A stretch of 64,000 nt of DNA from Hyphodiscus hymeniophilus (taxonomy: Eukaryota; Ascomycota; Leotiomycetes; Helotiales; Hyphodiscaceae): contig VNKQ01000002.1 of NCBI GenBank assembly GCA_016508695.1, forward strand, positions 1,178,001 to 1,242,000, in the 5' to 3' direction. Shown here one piece after another: positions 21,810 through 33,159 of this stretch (positions are counted from its first letter, which is position 1; the number at the start of each line of letters is the position of its first letter). A program made the position numbers and the translations under genes. The notes beneath the pieces are model-generated. The model was not told where the DNA came from. It searched no databases and was given only the letters and a program-made list of their open reading frames with translations.

Positions 21810-22276
21810 ATGTCTGATATCTCCAGCACCACCCTTGTGTTCTTTGAAGGCCTTGAAATCGGCTTCAACAGACTTACCTACGTCCCATGCCTTGCTGAGA
21901 ACCAACGGTGGAGCGAATTCAAAATTGCAACCGTTCACTTAGGCAAAGGCGAGCTTCTCAAGTGCCAAACCATTTGTCGTTCTCTTTTATCGAAGTCCGA
22001 TTCACTTGGCCTTCTATTGAGGGGTCTCTGTCACATCTGCCTGTCCTTGAACACAAACATCAATACCGCAAAGTGAGTCCTGCTTCTAAAAGCGTTGCAT
22101 CACAGCTTACTGACATGTATAATTGACTCTTTGGTCGGGAATCTCGTCATCATTGCGAGCAGGCGGTGAAGTGCTTGGAGAAGTTAGTTCAAGAAAATCC
22201 GGATGATGAAACGGCAAAGATGGCTCTGCAGGATGCAACTTATGTGACGGAATGTCTGAAGAGCAGCTGGTGCTAG
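21810..22276 (+). pseudogene. Small helical-repeat protein, cluster gene B, 3' splice site missing
   Basis: Exon 1 (21810-22072) ends NQRWSEFKIATVHLGKGELL, CQTICRSLLS, GLCHICLSLNTNINTAK, with a GTGAGT donor at the same A-K codon and phase as genes A and C. The expected second exon is plain (HHCEQAVKCLEKLVQENPDD, then ALQDATYVTECLKSSWC, stop at 22274-22276). At the aligned boundary (22145-22147) the sequence is CGT where AG is required. Every real AG nearby gives a frameshift or early stop. With the site intact the product would be 130 residues. The start is uncertain; an in-frame ATG at 21762 exists. A lost acceptor, an alternative unrecognised junction or a base error would all fit. Confidence 0.5.
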
Positions 22277-23529
22277 AGGGGGCGGAGAGGATGATGAGGG
22301 GCAGGAAAGAAAACCTTGAGACCTGCCGAGGCAAAGTGCACGTTAATCGCACAATGCAAGAAACAGAGGTGAACCCTGATCTTTGCTTGCTTTCGGTATA
22401 TGCGTGACTCCATCTGCGGTGGTCAGCGTGGTGGGGAGTGAATATGAGTATAAACGGACAAGCGACAAGCGACAAGTGCAGCAGTAAGGTAGGTTTGAGG
22501 ATCTCGCCAGATGTCGAATTATTTGTACTGCAATGATAGCTACGGAAGCTTAAACTCAAGGTTATACGGACAATATTTTAATGTTCCCACACGCCACCTT
22601 ACAGCACCCCTCCAGGATATCGAGCTTGATTCCAAGAACACGCCACTACCTTTACCCCATCCGGTAAGATGCTCTTCCATGGCGGATTTCGTAACAAAAA
22701 CAATCAGTCAGGGCGTTAGAGAGGGCCTAAAGTGCCCTAAGGACTGGGCTGAGGCTGACCAGAGAGCCTCTTGGAAGGATATTGCAGCTTGAGTTCTGAT
22801 GACTTGGCTGAAGAACTTAAAATTATGTAAATTGAATGGTATTCTTCATCCTAAAATCCTGGAGGCAATCATAGCTAATTCCTTCTTTTGTGGAGGTCAA
22901 CAAGATGAGAGATGAAGGAGGGGGGTGATGATATCCGTAATATTGAAGACAACAAGGTTTCAAGAGCTGGTAGGACCAGCAGAGTCAGTAGATTGTCACC
23001 TGTTTGTTGAAGGACGAGCAATTAGTGAAAGTAGGAAAACAAGTTTCATAAATGGAGCAGCAAGCGATGCACACAGCAATGGAAAATATAAATAGATGTA
23101 GTCTTTCAACCTTGGCAAATTCCCGACTCCACTTTGCTCACATGGCTTACATATTCACTAAAGCCCCGACGTTTAACCAGTTCAGGTGGAGTCGTTAAGT
23201 TGTTGCTGAATAATAGCCTTCTAGCTAATCACTTTCGTGGGTTATCTTTTTAAACATTTCGTGTATACATAGCACTACTACATCAAAGGAGATATGTCTC
23301 AATGCGGTGTTTACACCTCGAGAATAGCTTTGCTTGTAATACAACTGAATAATATTGATTCCATTAACAACTAGTCTCACCTTGTTGATAGCTGGATTCA
23401 CTTTTGTTGACTGCCTTCGGTAGCACTAAAGATCCGCTTTGCCTGTATATATAATCGACTCTGCCTCCGTTGACATTCCGAAAAAAATCAACCAAACCAT
23501 ACTTCAGACAACACGTTCGTTCGCCCACG
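22277..23529. other. Intergenic region upstream of cluster gene C
   Basis: 1.25 kb without a supportable gene. A 93-codon frame (22511-22792) contains MADFVTKTISQGVREG but has no partner. A TATA-like TATATATAA lies at 23446-23454, 76 bp before the gene C start, and probably serves it. Confidence 0.4.
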
Positions 23530-24057
23530 ATGGCGCCCAAATCAGAAAGCTACAAGGCCGACTGGGATCAACTTGAGCTTGCAAAGGATAACCTCCTTCT
23601 AAGAACGACTTCCAGTGTTGACAAAGCCTTTGAGATACTACACCCTCTTCTCCTCAAAGATGATCTGGACATCTTTCACAAAGCTTGGGGTCATGATCTT
23701 CTCTCTAAGGTGTACGCCCACTATAAAAACGCCTACGACCATGTCTATGCAAAGTGAGTCGCGTCGACGACATCGCGTGTCGTGTGATTCTGCTGACACC
23801 ATATCAGGTACCACTCTCACAAGGCTGTTGAGTACTATCAGCAAATGGTTCGTGATAAGCCGATGACACGCGTCTATGTTACCTACCTGAGCTGTGCTAA
23901 GAATTGGAATTTTGCGATCATGCGCTTAGACAACCGCTTTCCGGATGTCGGAAACAAACAGGGTGGACATTTCAAGGGAAAGCACGTCGAGGGAAAGGGT
24001 GACAAGGCTGAAGGCGCTAGCGGTGCGGTTGGTGGTGGAGAGGAAGTATGCAAGTGA
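23530..24057 (+). CDS. Small helical-repeat protein, cluster gene C
   Basis: Exons 23530-23753 and 23808-24057 (54-bp GTGAGT...TATCAG intron, phase 2 in the Lys of YAK) encode 157 residues. The helical part, AFEILHPLLLKDDLDIFHKA, GHDLLSKVYAHYKNAYD and YHSHKAVEYYQQMVRDKP, matches genes A and B in spacing and in intron position. The C-terminal tail is different: Gly/Lys-rich (GGHFKGKHVEGKGDKAEGAS) ending GGGEEVCK. The start chosen is the ATG in MAPKSES, downstream of the TATA box. Function unknown; no secretion signal. Confidence 0.6.
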
Positions 24058-24526
24058 AGAGCGAGCGGCACTGCCAATGCGATGGAGGATGGCCGATTGG
24101 TCTTTACGTTGCAGACGACAGATAGCAAGGAACAGTAAGCGTCTTTGACATCATGAAAATGGAATGGAATGCAAAAGTCACTCTCTAACTCAATATGTAT
24201 TGAAGACCACTGAGAGGTCAAGCAGCACCTGATTTCCAAGCTGGGCATTTGTGAGACAAGACTCGACGCAACGCCACTAAGAACTCGAACGAAGCACGAT
24301 ATGATCACCCATGTCTGAAATTTGCATAATATTGATTGCATTGCCACTGAGCCCCAAGATTCATTTCACATGAAATGACCTTAGTCCGTAGTTGAAGACT
24401 CTCTATTGCGATCTATCTTCTAATTATCGAATCATCGAATGCAATCAAGGGCCGCATAATTAACGCCATACCAGACCAATGAATGACCTCATAACATTTT
24501 CTTTTTGTTCAATACACCTGAGTAAC
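24058..24526. other. Convergent 3' spacer
   Basis: AT-rich sequence between gene C and the EF-3 stop codon. No feature is seen. Confidence 0.4.
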
Positions 24527-27500
24527 CTACTCGTCTTCGTCGGAAAACACTTCCTCTCCACGCTTTCTGCGAGCCATACGGTCCTTCTTCCTACGTCGAG
24601 TTAGTGCTTGGCTACTTAGGCGAGAGTGAGGGGGTACTTACTTCTTTCTTAGCTCAGCAGATGTCAATTTCTTTGCCTTCTTAGTTGAAACGATCTTATT
24701 GCCCATGGCATCAAACTTCTCCTCTTCGTCATCGGCGTCACCCTTCAGACGAGGCCCAGCACCCTGTCCTGACACCCAGTTGTGCCCAGATGGGGTCATC
24801 TTACCATCCACCACGGACCAAACTTCCTCTGTTAGGTTCTTTGTGAATTCAGCAGAGTGAGTAATGATGATAACACCACCCTCGAAGGACTTGAGAGCCT
24901 TTGACAAAGCACCAAGAGAGTCACGATCAAGATAGTTGGTAGGTTCGTCAAGAACGATCAAATGAGGACGTTGCCACGAGCAAGCAGCCAGGACAACCTT
25001 AACACGCTGACCACCGGAAAGACCGAGCATACGAGAGTGAGAGATCAACTCGGCGTCGAGACCAAAGTTGGCACCGTGGGCTTCGATTTCCTTTCGGACC
25101 AAGGGACGGAATTGACCACTTGCAAGAGCTTCCTTCTGATCAACCTCAGCAACCATCTTTTGATGGGAAGCCAAGATCTCGGTACGGGGGATCCAGGCGT
25201 TATCGGCAGTCATCATAGGAACCCATCGCTCATTCTTCAAGCCAACGTTCTCCCCGAGAGCGAACGAACACTCGTATTCGTAGGAGTTCTTGAACTTGCG
25301 GCGGGAGTGGATACCAATGACACGACGTTGGGAGCCCTCAATCTTGTAGATTTTGTCCATAGCCTTCTCATCCTCATCGGTGACGATTTTGTTGGCTCGG
25401 TCCATGGTTTCACGATCCTCGCCAGTCTGGAAACGCCATTGGATATATTCTGAAGGAGTCTTTTCCAAGTGGTGATCGATGTGTGCGAAGGCGTGTTGTT
25501 TGATGTAGGCAATACGGATGTTCTCGTGGGTGTAGACATCACCGGTAGTGGGGATGAGTTCACCGGTCAAAACGTTGATAAGAGTGGATTTTCCGGCACC
25601 GTTGGGTCCGATCACGGCAATACGGGAGCCAAGAGAGCATTGGAAGGAAATGTCGGAAATCTGGGGCTTGGGAGTTCCTGGGTATTGGAAGGTCATCTTG
25701 GAGACACGAACAATGGCCTTCGCCTTGGTCTTGACACCTTCAAGGAAGCCTGGCTCGGGGAACTTGAATTCCATCTCAGAGGCACCAAGTTCGTAGTATG
25801 ACTTCGCCTGGGGGTTCTTCTTGACGAATTCGGACAAGTTGCCACGATATCTCTTAAGCTTGAATCGCTCGTAGTGGATAATATGCTGGCAAACGTTGTC
25901 AAGGAAACCACTGTCGTGAGATACGATGATGGAAGTGCAGGGAGAGTTCTTGAGGTAATCCTCGAGCCACTTCACGTTCTTGACATCCAAATGGTTGGTG
26001 GGCTCGTCGAGGAGAAGAATATCTGGCGATTCGAAAACGGCACGGGCAAGAGCCAACTTCATCTTCCATCCTCCAGAAAGAGCAGTGATCAAGTTGCTGG
26101 TCATAGCATCGGTGAAACCGAACTCGGTCAACTGCTTTTCGACGTCGGCTTGGGAAGTTTTGACACCAACCTCAGCGAGCTTCTTCATAGTCCAGGCAAT
26201 TGTGGTCTGTTCAGTATCTGCGGAATCAAGATCGTGCTCAACGAAAACAGTCTTGACCTCGCTCTTCTTTGGGAAACCCTCAACTTGTTCATTGTTGATA
26301 GCGCGCATGAGAGTAGACTTTCCGGAACCATTGGGACCGCAAAGACCATAACGCTGACCACGCTTGAGACGGAGATGGGTTTGATTGAGGAGAATCTTAG
26401 CACCATAGGCCAAGTTGAATGTGCAATTACACAAATCTTCTCCCTCCTCATCATCGGCCTCCGCCTCATCTTCGGCCTCCGCACCTGGAGATGCCTTCTT
26501 TCGGAGAGCATCAATGACTGGCTGGGCATTGGGTTCGCCAAGGATTGCAGCGAGGTAGGGCTTGAGGGCTTGAGTCCAAATCATAGCATCGGCATCCTTC
26601 TCGTCGATGAGTTGGCCAGCAATAGCTGAAGCATACTCAAGAGTAGGCTCGAACTTGGCAATGACGTCCTTGTGCTTGGCTTCTAGAACTTGCTTCAGGA
26701 TAGCGAGAACAGTGGACACGTTACCGGCGTTAGAGGCCTCCGGGATCTTGCCGTCTTTAACAGCGCCGACACGAACGAGAGTATCGAGACCTTGCTTAGT
26801 CTTCTCACGAGCCTCAGGATCAGCGATAGTCTCGTAATTGGATGTCAAGCTTGGCATGAGCTTGGGCAAGAAGGAAGCAACAATATTTGGATCCTCGACC
26901 AATTTGCACATATTGTCGACGATAACAGCAGCCTTTCGCTTGATAGGAGTCTCACGGTTTTTGAGACCACGTTCAAGGAGGGGAACCATAATAGCGAGGG
27001 TAGGCTCGTGAACATCGGTAACGAAGGTAGTGGCACCGAGCAGATGGACAGTTTCGGGGACATTCTCTGGCTTGGCAATACATTTGATGAGTTCGGGAAT
27101 GAACTTCTCGATATCCTTGTTGACAATAAGACCGCAGACCTTCTCCATTGTTCCGTAAGCCTTTTTCTTGATTTCAGGCTTTGTGTCCCACATGGACTCG
27201 GAGACAACTGGTAGGAGATCTGGCACACGGTATGCGAGTTGTGTAGGAGAAGTCTCAACGAGGAGTTCGATACAGTCGAGACCACAAGCCTTCTCTTGCC
27301 ATTTTTGAGCGGTGAGGATCGAGTTGATGATCGGTGGTAGGATGGCTTTGACGGCATTGGCGTTGACAGCCTTTACGATGGCAAGTGAAGCAGCCTTTCC
27401 AGCGGTCTGTACAGGGACCATTTTGTCACCAACGGCGGCGAGAGTGGCGGCGAGAAGAGTAACGAAGTAGGGCTCGACGGCAGAGGAGGTATCGGAATGC

Positions 27501-27998
27501 TCAGCAATAGCCTGAATGGCATTGAGAGCGCGCTCCCTGGCGTTGGCATCTTTCTTGCTGGCAAGTTGCTTCTTAAGGGCTGCGACTGTTCTATGGAATG
27601 TCAGCAGGCTGATTGACCTCGTTTGCGTAACTTTTCAAGACGAAAACGCGACCGTAGCCCCGCCACCCAAAAGGGCGACTATGGCCAACAACAATGCGAC
27701 TTGAACGGCCTGCTCCTTTGTCTGAGGCGTTCGCAGTAATGGTGTGAGGAACTTACTGTGATGGGGTTTCACGATCTTCGATATTGCCGTTGATAAAGAC
27801 AGCGAGGTTATTGCTTGCCTCCTTGACCTGATCTGCCTCCTTCGAAATTGTCAGCTGGGCGACCAGTTCCGAAAGAACTACGAAGACAAATGAGTTAGCA
27901 GTGCGGCAAAAAAGTCTGGTCTTTCACTTACCCTTGTCGGAGTTCTTGTTCTCTTTAGACATGCTGGCGGTAGATTTCGAATCTGTTGCAGCGGGCAT
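24527..27998 (-). CDS. TEF3: Translation elongation factor 3 (eEF3), ABC-F ATPase
   Basis: Five coding segments on the minus strand: 27998-27932, 27877-27757, 27590-24642 and 24590-24527, with introns of 54, 166 and 51 bp; four exons in all, 1066 residues. The N-terminal half is HEAT repeats (VPDLLPVVSESMWDTKPEIK and so on). ABC1 has GPNGSGKST, LSGGWKMKLALARA and LLLDEPTNHLD. ABC2 has GPNGAGKST, the chromodomain-like insert, LSGGQRVKVVLAA and VLDEPTNYLD. The last exon adds the basic KKDRMARRKRGEE and acidic FSDEDE end. EF-3 is a fungal ribosome-bound ATPase that helps release E-site tRNA each cycle. Stopping at ELRKK without the final exon would lose the conserved tail. Confidence 0.96.
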
Positions 27999-28994
27999 GA
28001 TGGAGGAGGAAGAAAGTCGGATCTCGAGATGCTTATCACAAAATTTTCTGAGTGGGATGGCTCTTAGCGTTGCGCTAACCCGTATTTGATCGTAGCTCGG
28101 TATCCGTGGACAACGCTGTTGAACGAGCGGTTACAAATTCTCAGTAATTTGAAGAAAAGAACTTGAAGGAGCGAACGCAGCGAAGACACAGAAGACGGGT
28201 TATTGAGTATATTATTTGAGAAGCATCCTTGATCGACCTCAAGTCTTTGCCTCCGTCTCTCCTTAGTCTCGCTTAAAAGTTAAAATATCGTTCTCGAGCC
28301 ACTGGGTCTCGTTTTAGCCACACCGCCCGAATGCGAGGATGTTTCAATGGGAAATCAAGGACGAGTTGCTACCTTGATCCATTGCGTCTGTTTTGAGATT
28401 GACATTGCGTATCATTTCCAGTTTTCGCCTCCATCACTAAGACGACGACAAAGCACTGAAGCAGACATCGAAATCGATCATTCATTATCAGGTCCACCAT
28501 CTGCAGCCCCATTGCATCGCCCGAAGTCCAAAATAACGACGTGCATACTGATCCGAAAAAAATCAACTCAGATTTGCTTCGCCACCAAGTCATGCCCGTA
28601 ATGAACTAGTTCAACAGTGTTAACCAATCAGGTTCATGCTTTCTGTCATGCTTTGCCAGCTCTGGAACGACAGACGTTACTCGAGTACGGAGGTATGCGC
28701 CCAGAGTCCTTTAGCGTACTGGAGGTACCATCAACTGGTTTCATATTGAGGCTCGGAAATGCCGCATGCTTTGTCTGCTTGTGGACTTCAGCAGATATAC
28801 ACCAGCTCTGGAGCATCTCGACATTCCTCTTTCTACTCCTCGGGCGTTCCAGTAGGGTTTTTGGCTTCTGCTCCTCTTCCCCGAATCCCAAGAATCTCCT
28901 GATAATCCCAGCAATAAGTCGGAACATTGTCCAGACTCTCCATTGTTGTTGCAAACTAAACATCTTCCATCTCACCGCTTCTCCCTTTTTCATT

Positions 28995-29354
28995 TCAGCT
29001 AAACTCAGATGCTCCTCGTCCTCCTACAATTACGTCGAGACCCCCAAAATACATACCCCACCTACCCCACAGAATCACGATAAGGATAAGTAACACAGCG
29101 CCCGCGCCCACGCTTGTCCCTTCACAGATTTGTGGGACCGAAGAATTCGGCCAACCCCTTTTCAATAAGTGGCCGTCTAGCAAGTCTGTTCTGCTCTCCA
29201 TGAGTCGCAAACCCTCCCCACAAGATTCTGCAGAATCCAACCGAATATAATTGGAATAGGAGTTCGGATATTTCGCCATCCCGTTTAGGCAGGGCCCAGG
29301 GAACGGACTTCCCACTCCTACAACGAGCCTAGAAGTTCCCACATCTCCCAACAT
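28995..29354 (-). CDS. Hypothetical single-pass membrane protein (weak)
   Basis: A 119-codon frame with an ATG start reads MLGDVGTSRLVVGVGSPFPG, a soluble part with three cysteines, then one hydrophobic helix (AGAVLLILIVILWGRWGMYF) and a short tail. The shape resembles fungal extracellular-domain plus TM proteins. There is no signal peptide, splice partner or recognised family, and chance is a fair alternative. Confidence 0.2.
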   Translation of the reverse strand: MLGDVGTSRLVVGVGSPFPGPCLNGMAKYPNSYSNYIRLDSAESCGEGLRLMESRTDLLDGHLLKRGWPNSSVPQICEGTSVGAGAVLLILIVILWGRWGMYFGGLDVIVGGRGASEFS

Positions 29355-31296
29355 CAGTTGTCGACCCCGCTTAGCTCATTCCCCAAAGATTGAGAGAGAA
29401 GGCTCCCTAGCTCCAAAGCTGAACTGTTCTTGGTGAAAGAAGGGAATTGCAGACTCTACATGCAAGTGTGTGGTCGTCGATAACTACTCCACGTCCCAAG
29501 TCCTACTCCCACGATCTTAACATTCTCTACACCGAACGCGCCTATCTTTGAGAAAGGCTAGCATACCTAGAGTTGATCAAGGTAGGTGGCTCATGATGAC
29601 CTTTACTCTGCGATTCTCATATGCCTTATACTTCATATTGATCTTTCCATTATCAACTTCAAGTGCTTGTTGATGTATTTCACATGAGGGCCTCAACTTT
29701 GGCCATTCTTCCTCGGTGGAGTGCTAGCGCCAGCCTTGGAGCCCGGAATACCACTTTACTCGGTGTGGTTACCCCACAATATGCCTCCGCCAGGACGAGC
29801 AGCTGGAATGACTTATTAAGCACAGGATCGTGTAATCTGTCTTACGAACCCGAAGGTATTCTCGGGTAACCATCGACTGAATGCAACTGATGCCACTCCA
29901 TCATAAAAATCGTAAGAAGCAGTACCGCTCAAGGGACGAGAGTCGACCTGACAACTGGAGGGAATGTCGTTTTAGAAAACAGGACAGGAATTCTCAGATC
30001 AAAGACTGGATTGAAAGCGAGCATGGAGCGTTTTTCGTCTTTTGCCACCAAAGCAATATTGTTTTGGTCTTGTAAATTCTCGGATATGTATTAAATCCAT
30101 GAACGAGACGTGGGAAACCAATCCTCATTCATGGATCATCCCACGGAGTCGTGAGTCTCCACATAAGCGTCTGATTGTACTTGTGGAATCAGATAAAAGC
30201 CAATTCGAGTTATTACATATTCTGCTTACAGACGATCTGACAGAGATGAAAAGAGCTTCAAGCGGAGTCTGGCACCGGCGCAGAAACGGAAATTCAGTTT
30301 CGTGCTTCCCAAATTCAAGTTATAAGATTTCAAGCTCAAATAGAAGTAATGAAAACAATTCAAGCCAATAGAATCTCGAAGGAGTTAGATGTCGTGCTCT
30401 TGAGTGAAGCCTGCAAGTTTGCTAATCAGATCATTACGCTGGGTGAGGTGACGAAGGGGATTGTGGAGGGTAGCTGGCCGAAGAGCTTGACGCATCATAC
30501 ACATACCACCCGAGAGCAATGGTTCCATTTGTGAAGGAGAGTGCCACAACTTGTAAGTCTTCAAACCTTCGTAAATATACCAATTAAAATGAAAAAGGTT
30601 ACCACCCGGCCAGAATTTGTAAGATGGGCCCTCAGAGTGACCCGATGGCGGTCCTCGACGAAGAATTCCGTGTCAGAGGAGTCAAGGGACTTTGAGTTGC
30701 AGACACAAGTGTGTTGCTGCTTCTGAAGCAAGAGAATACCCAAATGCTTGCTTATGCCATCGGAGAGAAGGCTACGGATCTGATAAAAGGGCTACCTTTT
30801 TCGCAGCCTGGCGTTTGCGACGTCAAGATTAATGGCAATGGCGTCAAAGCCAATGAGACCGGTGCTAATGAATGAAACGGGACTTTGGTACTCGGACAGA
30901 GTGCTACGTCCAAGAGTGAGGAATTCAGAGGTAGTAAAGCATTGATGACTCAGGCGCAACCACTGTGGCCTTCTATGAATCTCTTCATTACGCGGGGGTG
31001 GTCGATTATTTCACGATGAATCTCCGGTTGGCTCTGCGCATAACAGTGAGAGTGAGATACAAGGTCCTCTAAGGTGGGACGCTAAGCCCTACTTTTACAG
31101 TGTATCCTTAGCGGCGGCTCCCCCACTCCTGCTCTAAACAATGCGGGGTTTGAACGTCTCACACAGTATCCTACTTCGTATCTCCGTGCAATTCCGTGCA
31201 TTTCCGTGAACCATTGCTAGTAAGGCACCTTCACATTGTGGATCATGTCGAAAACTGCAGGAGATTTTGCGGGGTTGCATATCTTCCCAGACTCCT

Positions 31297-31304
31297 TATA
31301 AATA
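31297..31304 (+). promoter_or_regulatory. TATA box
   Basis: TATAAATA lies 130 bp before the preferred start of the glycoside hydrolase gene. It argues against the earlier in-frame starts that lie upstream of it. Confidence 0.5.
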
Positions 31305-31426
31305 CGAGCGGTATAGCTTGTCAAACAGTGTCCAATTCTCTGACCAACATAACTCCTCATCAGATCAATCTATTGTTTCCGAAACTGAGGACAGTGATGC
31401 GCACTGCAACGCAGCTCTCCTCCAAC

Positions 31427-33159
31427 ATGGATCCTCTCACGTCGATACCTCATTTTGAGAAGATCGAGAAATCTCAGCAACTTATTGTCAATGGTAAACC
31501 ATTCCTGATGCTGGGAGCCGAGCTACAGAATTCGTCCATGACCTGTGCTGCATATATGAACACTATCTGGCAGAAATTAGTCGACACCAATATCAACACC
31601 GTCCTCGGCTGCGTGACGTGGGAGGATATTGAACCCGTGGAAGGGACCTTCGACTTCTCTGAATTGGACCAAGTCATTGTTGGTGCGAGAGAGCATGGTT
31701 TGCGCCTCGTTCTGCTCTGGTTCGGATCGTTCAAGAATGGTGAGATTCGACTCAGAAAGCGACGGGCGATGTTTGACGGATCACAGGACTCTCGACATAT
31801 ACTCCTGGCTGGGTAAAGAAGGACTTTGAACGGTTTCCCCGAGCACAACTGCGGAAGGCTGGTGGCGTTCTCGAGACCGGAGATGTGGTCTCCATTTTCC
31901 ATACTGAAGCTCGAGACGCAGACACTCGAGCTTTCTCAGCTCTTATGCGTCACGTCAAGGAGTTTGACGAAGAATTTTCCACTGTCATCATGGTGCAAGT
32001 TGAGAATGAAGTTGGATTGCTGGGAGATTCGCGAGACGGAAGCTCAATTGTAAACAAGCGATTTTCGGAAAATGTTCCACAAGAAATCATTGAGCATCTT
32101 TCCTCCAAGTGGGAAACACTGCATTCTGATCTTAAAGCAAATCTCCAGATGTTCAAGTCGTTAGGAAGGGGTTCTGGATCGTGGGAAGATGTGTTCGGCA
32201 GGAGCAGCCAGACAGATGAGTTATTCATGGCTTACCACTACGCACTCTACGTGGATCATATCGCAGCTGCAGGAAAACAAGAATACGGACTCCCCCTGTT
32301 TACCAATGTCTGGCAGAACAATATAGCAGGTGTAAGCGATGATGCATTTCCTATCATCGCTGGCGGAGGAGGTGAGGCCGGGAACTATCCATCTGGGGGA
32401 GGCGTCACTAACGTACTCGACATTTGGCTGAAGTTTGCTCCTTCTCTGGACTTGATCGCACCAGATATCTACCTCAACGACTACAGCATCTCCTGTGCGA
32501 AGTACAGACATCTCAACCAACCTCTCTTCATCCCAGAACAGCGGCGAGACGAATATGGCGCACGACGAGTCTGGAAAGCGTTCGGTAGTTACCAGGCAAT
32601 TGGAACATCGCCGTTTGGAATCGACACCCTGGAGCCAGCGACTAATCCCTTCACAAAGCACTATGGACTGCTAGCGCAGGTGAAGGATATTGTGCTTGAA
32701 GCCCACAGAAAGCCAAGTTCAATGGTCGGCTTCTTTTTCGACGATTTGTCGGACGGCGAGCGAGACTCATCACCTCCTACTGTCGCTCAATTCGGAGACT
32801 TTGAAGTGACGATCAGCCGCTCTTTCGTCTTCGGCAAAGCTGGTCCAGGGGCTGGGATGCTAATCCATCTCGGTGACGCAAAGTTCCTTCTCATTGGATG
32901 GGGGTTTCAAGCAAGTTTCAAGAGTCTGTTACCTAAAGCGACATTCACCGGTATTTTGAGCTTTACAGAGAAGACGGTAGATGAGGCTGGGAAGTTGGTC
33001 ACAGGAAGGAGACTGAATGGCGATGAGAGTAGATCTGGAAAGTTCTGCATAATGCCAAATGAGGACCCAGACTATGGGGGGTTTCCAATCTGTGTGACGA
33101 TTCCGGCGAGAACAATGATTGCTGAGTGCGAGGCGTATTCATTGGAAGAGGGTAAGTAG
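31427..33159 (+). CDS. Glycoside hydrolase, GH35-like with DUF5597 (putative beta-galactosidase)
   Basis: Exons 31427-31739 and 31787-33159 (47-bp intron, phase 1) encode 561 residues. The join restores LWFGSFKNGLSTYTPGWVKK. Family landmarks are the opening LIVNGKPFLMLGAELQNSSM, CVTWEDIEPVEGTFDFSELD, acid/base motif VIMVQVENEVGLLG (Glu near 180) and the likely nucleophile region PLFIPEQRRDE (Glu near 355). The C-terminal beta domain (LLIGWGFQASF, FTGILSFTEKTVDEAG, PARTMIAECEAYSLEEGK) is that of DUF5597. Clan A glycosidases retain configuration with two Glu. No signal peptide is visible, suggesting an intracellular enzyme. The start could also be the ATG at 31397. Exact substrate is not shown by sequence. 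Confidence 0.85.

Larger units (their letters stand above)
27999..31426. other. 3.4-kb gene-poor region with decayed coding stretches
   Basis: The EF-3 5' side occupies the left end. Between 30250 and 30540 a plus-strand frame reads as a Gln/Lys-rich coiled coil (SQIQVIRFQAQIEVMKTIQ, then SKELDVVLLSEACKFANQI). From 30740 a second open piece reads LAYAIGEKATDLIKGLPFSQ before a stop. From 30955 another frame reads TTVAFYESLHYAGVVDYF. The frames disagree and stops intervene, so this looks like a decayed gene of unknown family. A TATA box for the next gene lies at 31297-31304. Confidence 0.35.

Noticed and set aside
21539..21938. Minus-strand frames over the 5' part of cluster gene B
   Set aside because: The plus strand carries the helix pattern and donor site shared with genes A and C. 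The antisense frame has no support.
22511..22792. 93-codon frame between cluster genes B and C
   Set aside because: Does not share the cluster's helical pattern or intron site; too little evidence to call a gene.
28617..29093. 158-codon plus-strand frame, Cys/Leu-rich
   Set aside because: Overlaps antisense frames of equal length, no family, and the hydrophobic stretches lack a signal-peptide arrangement.
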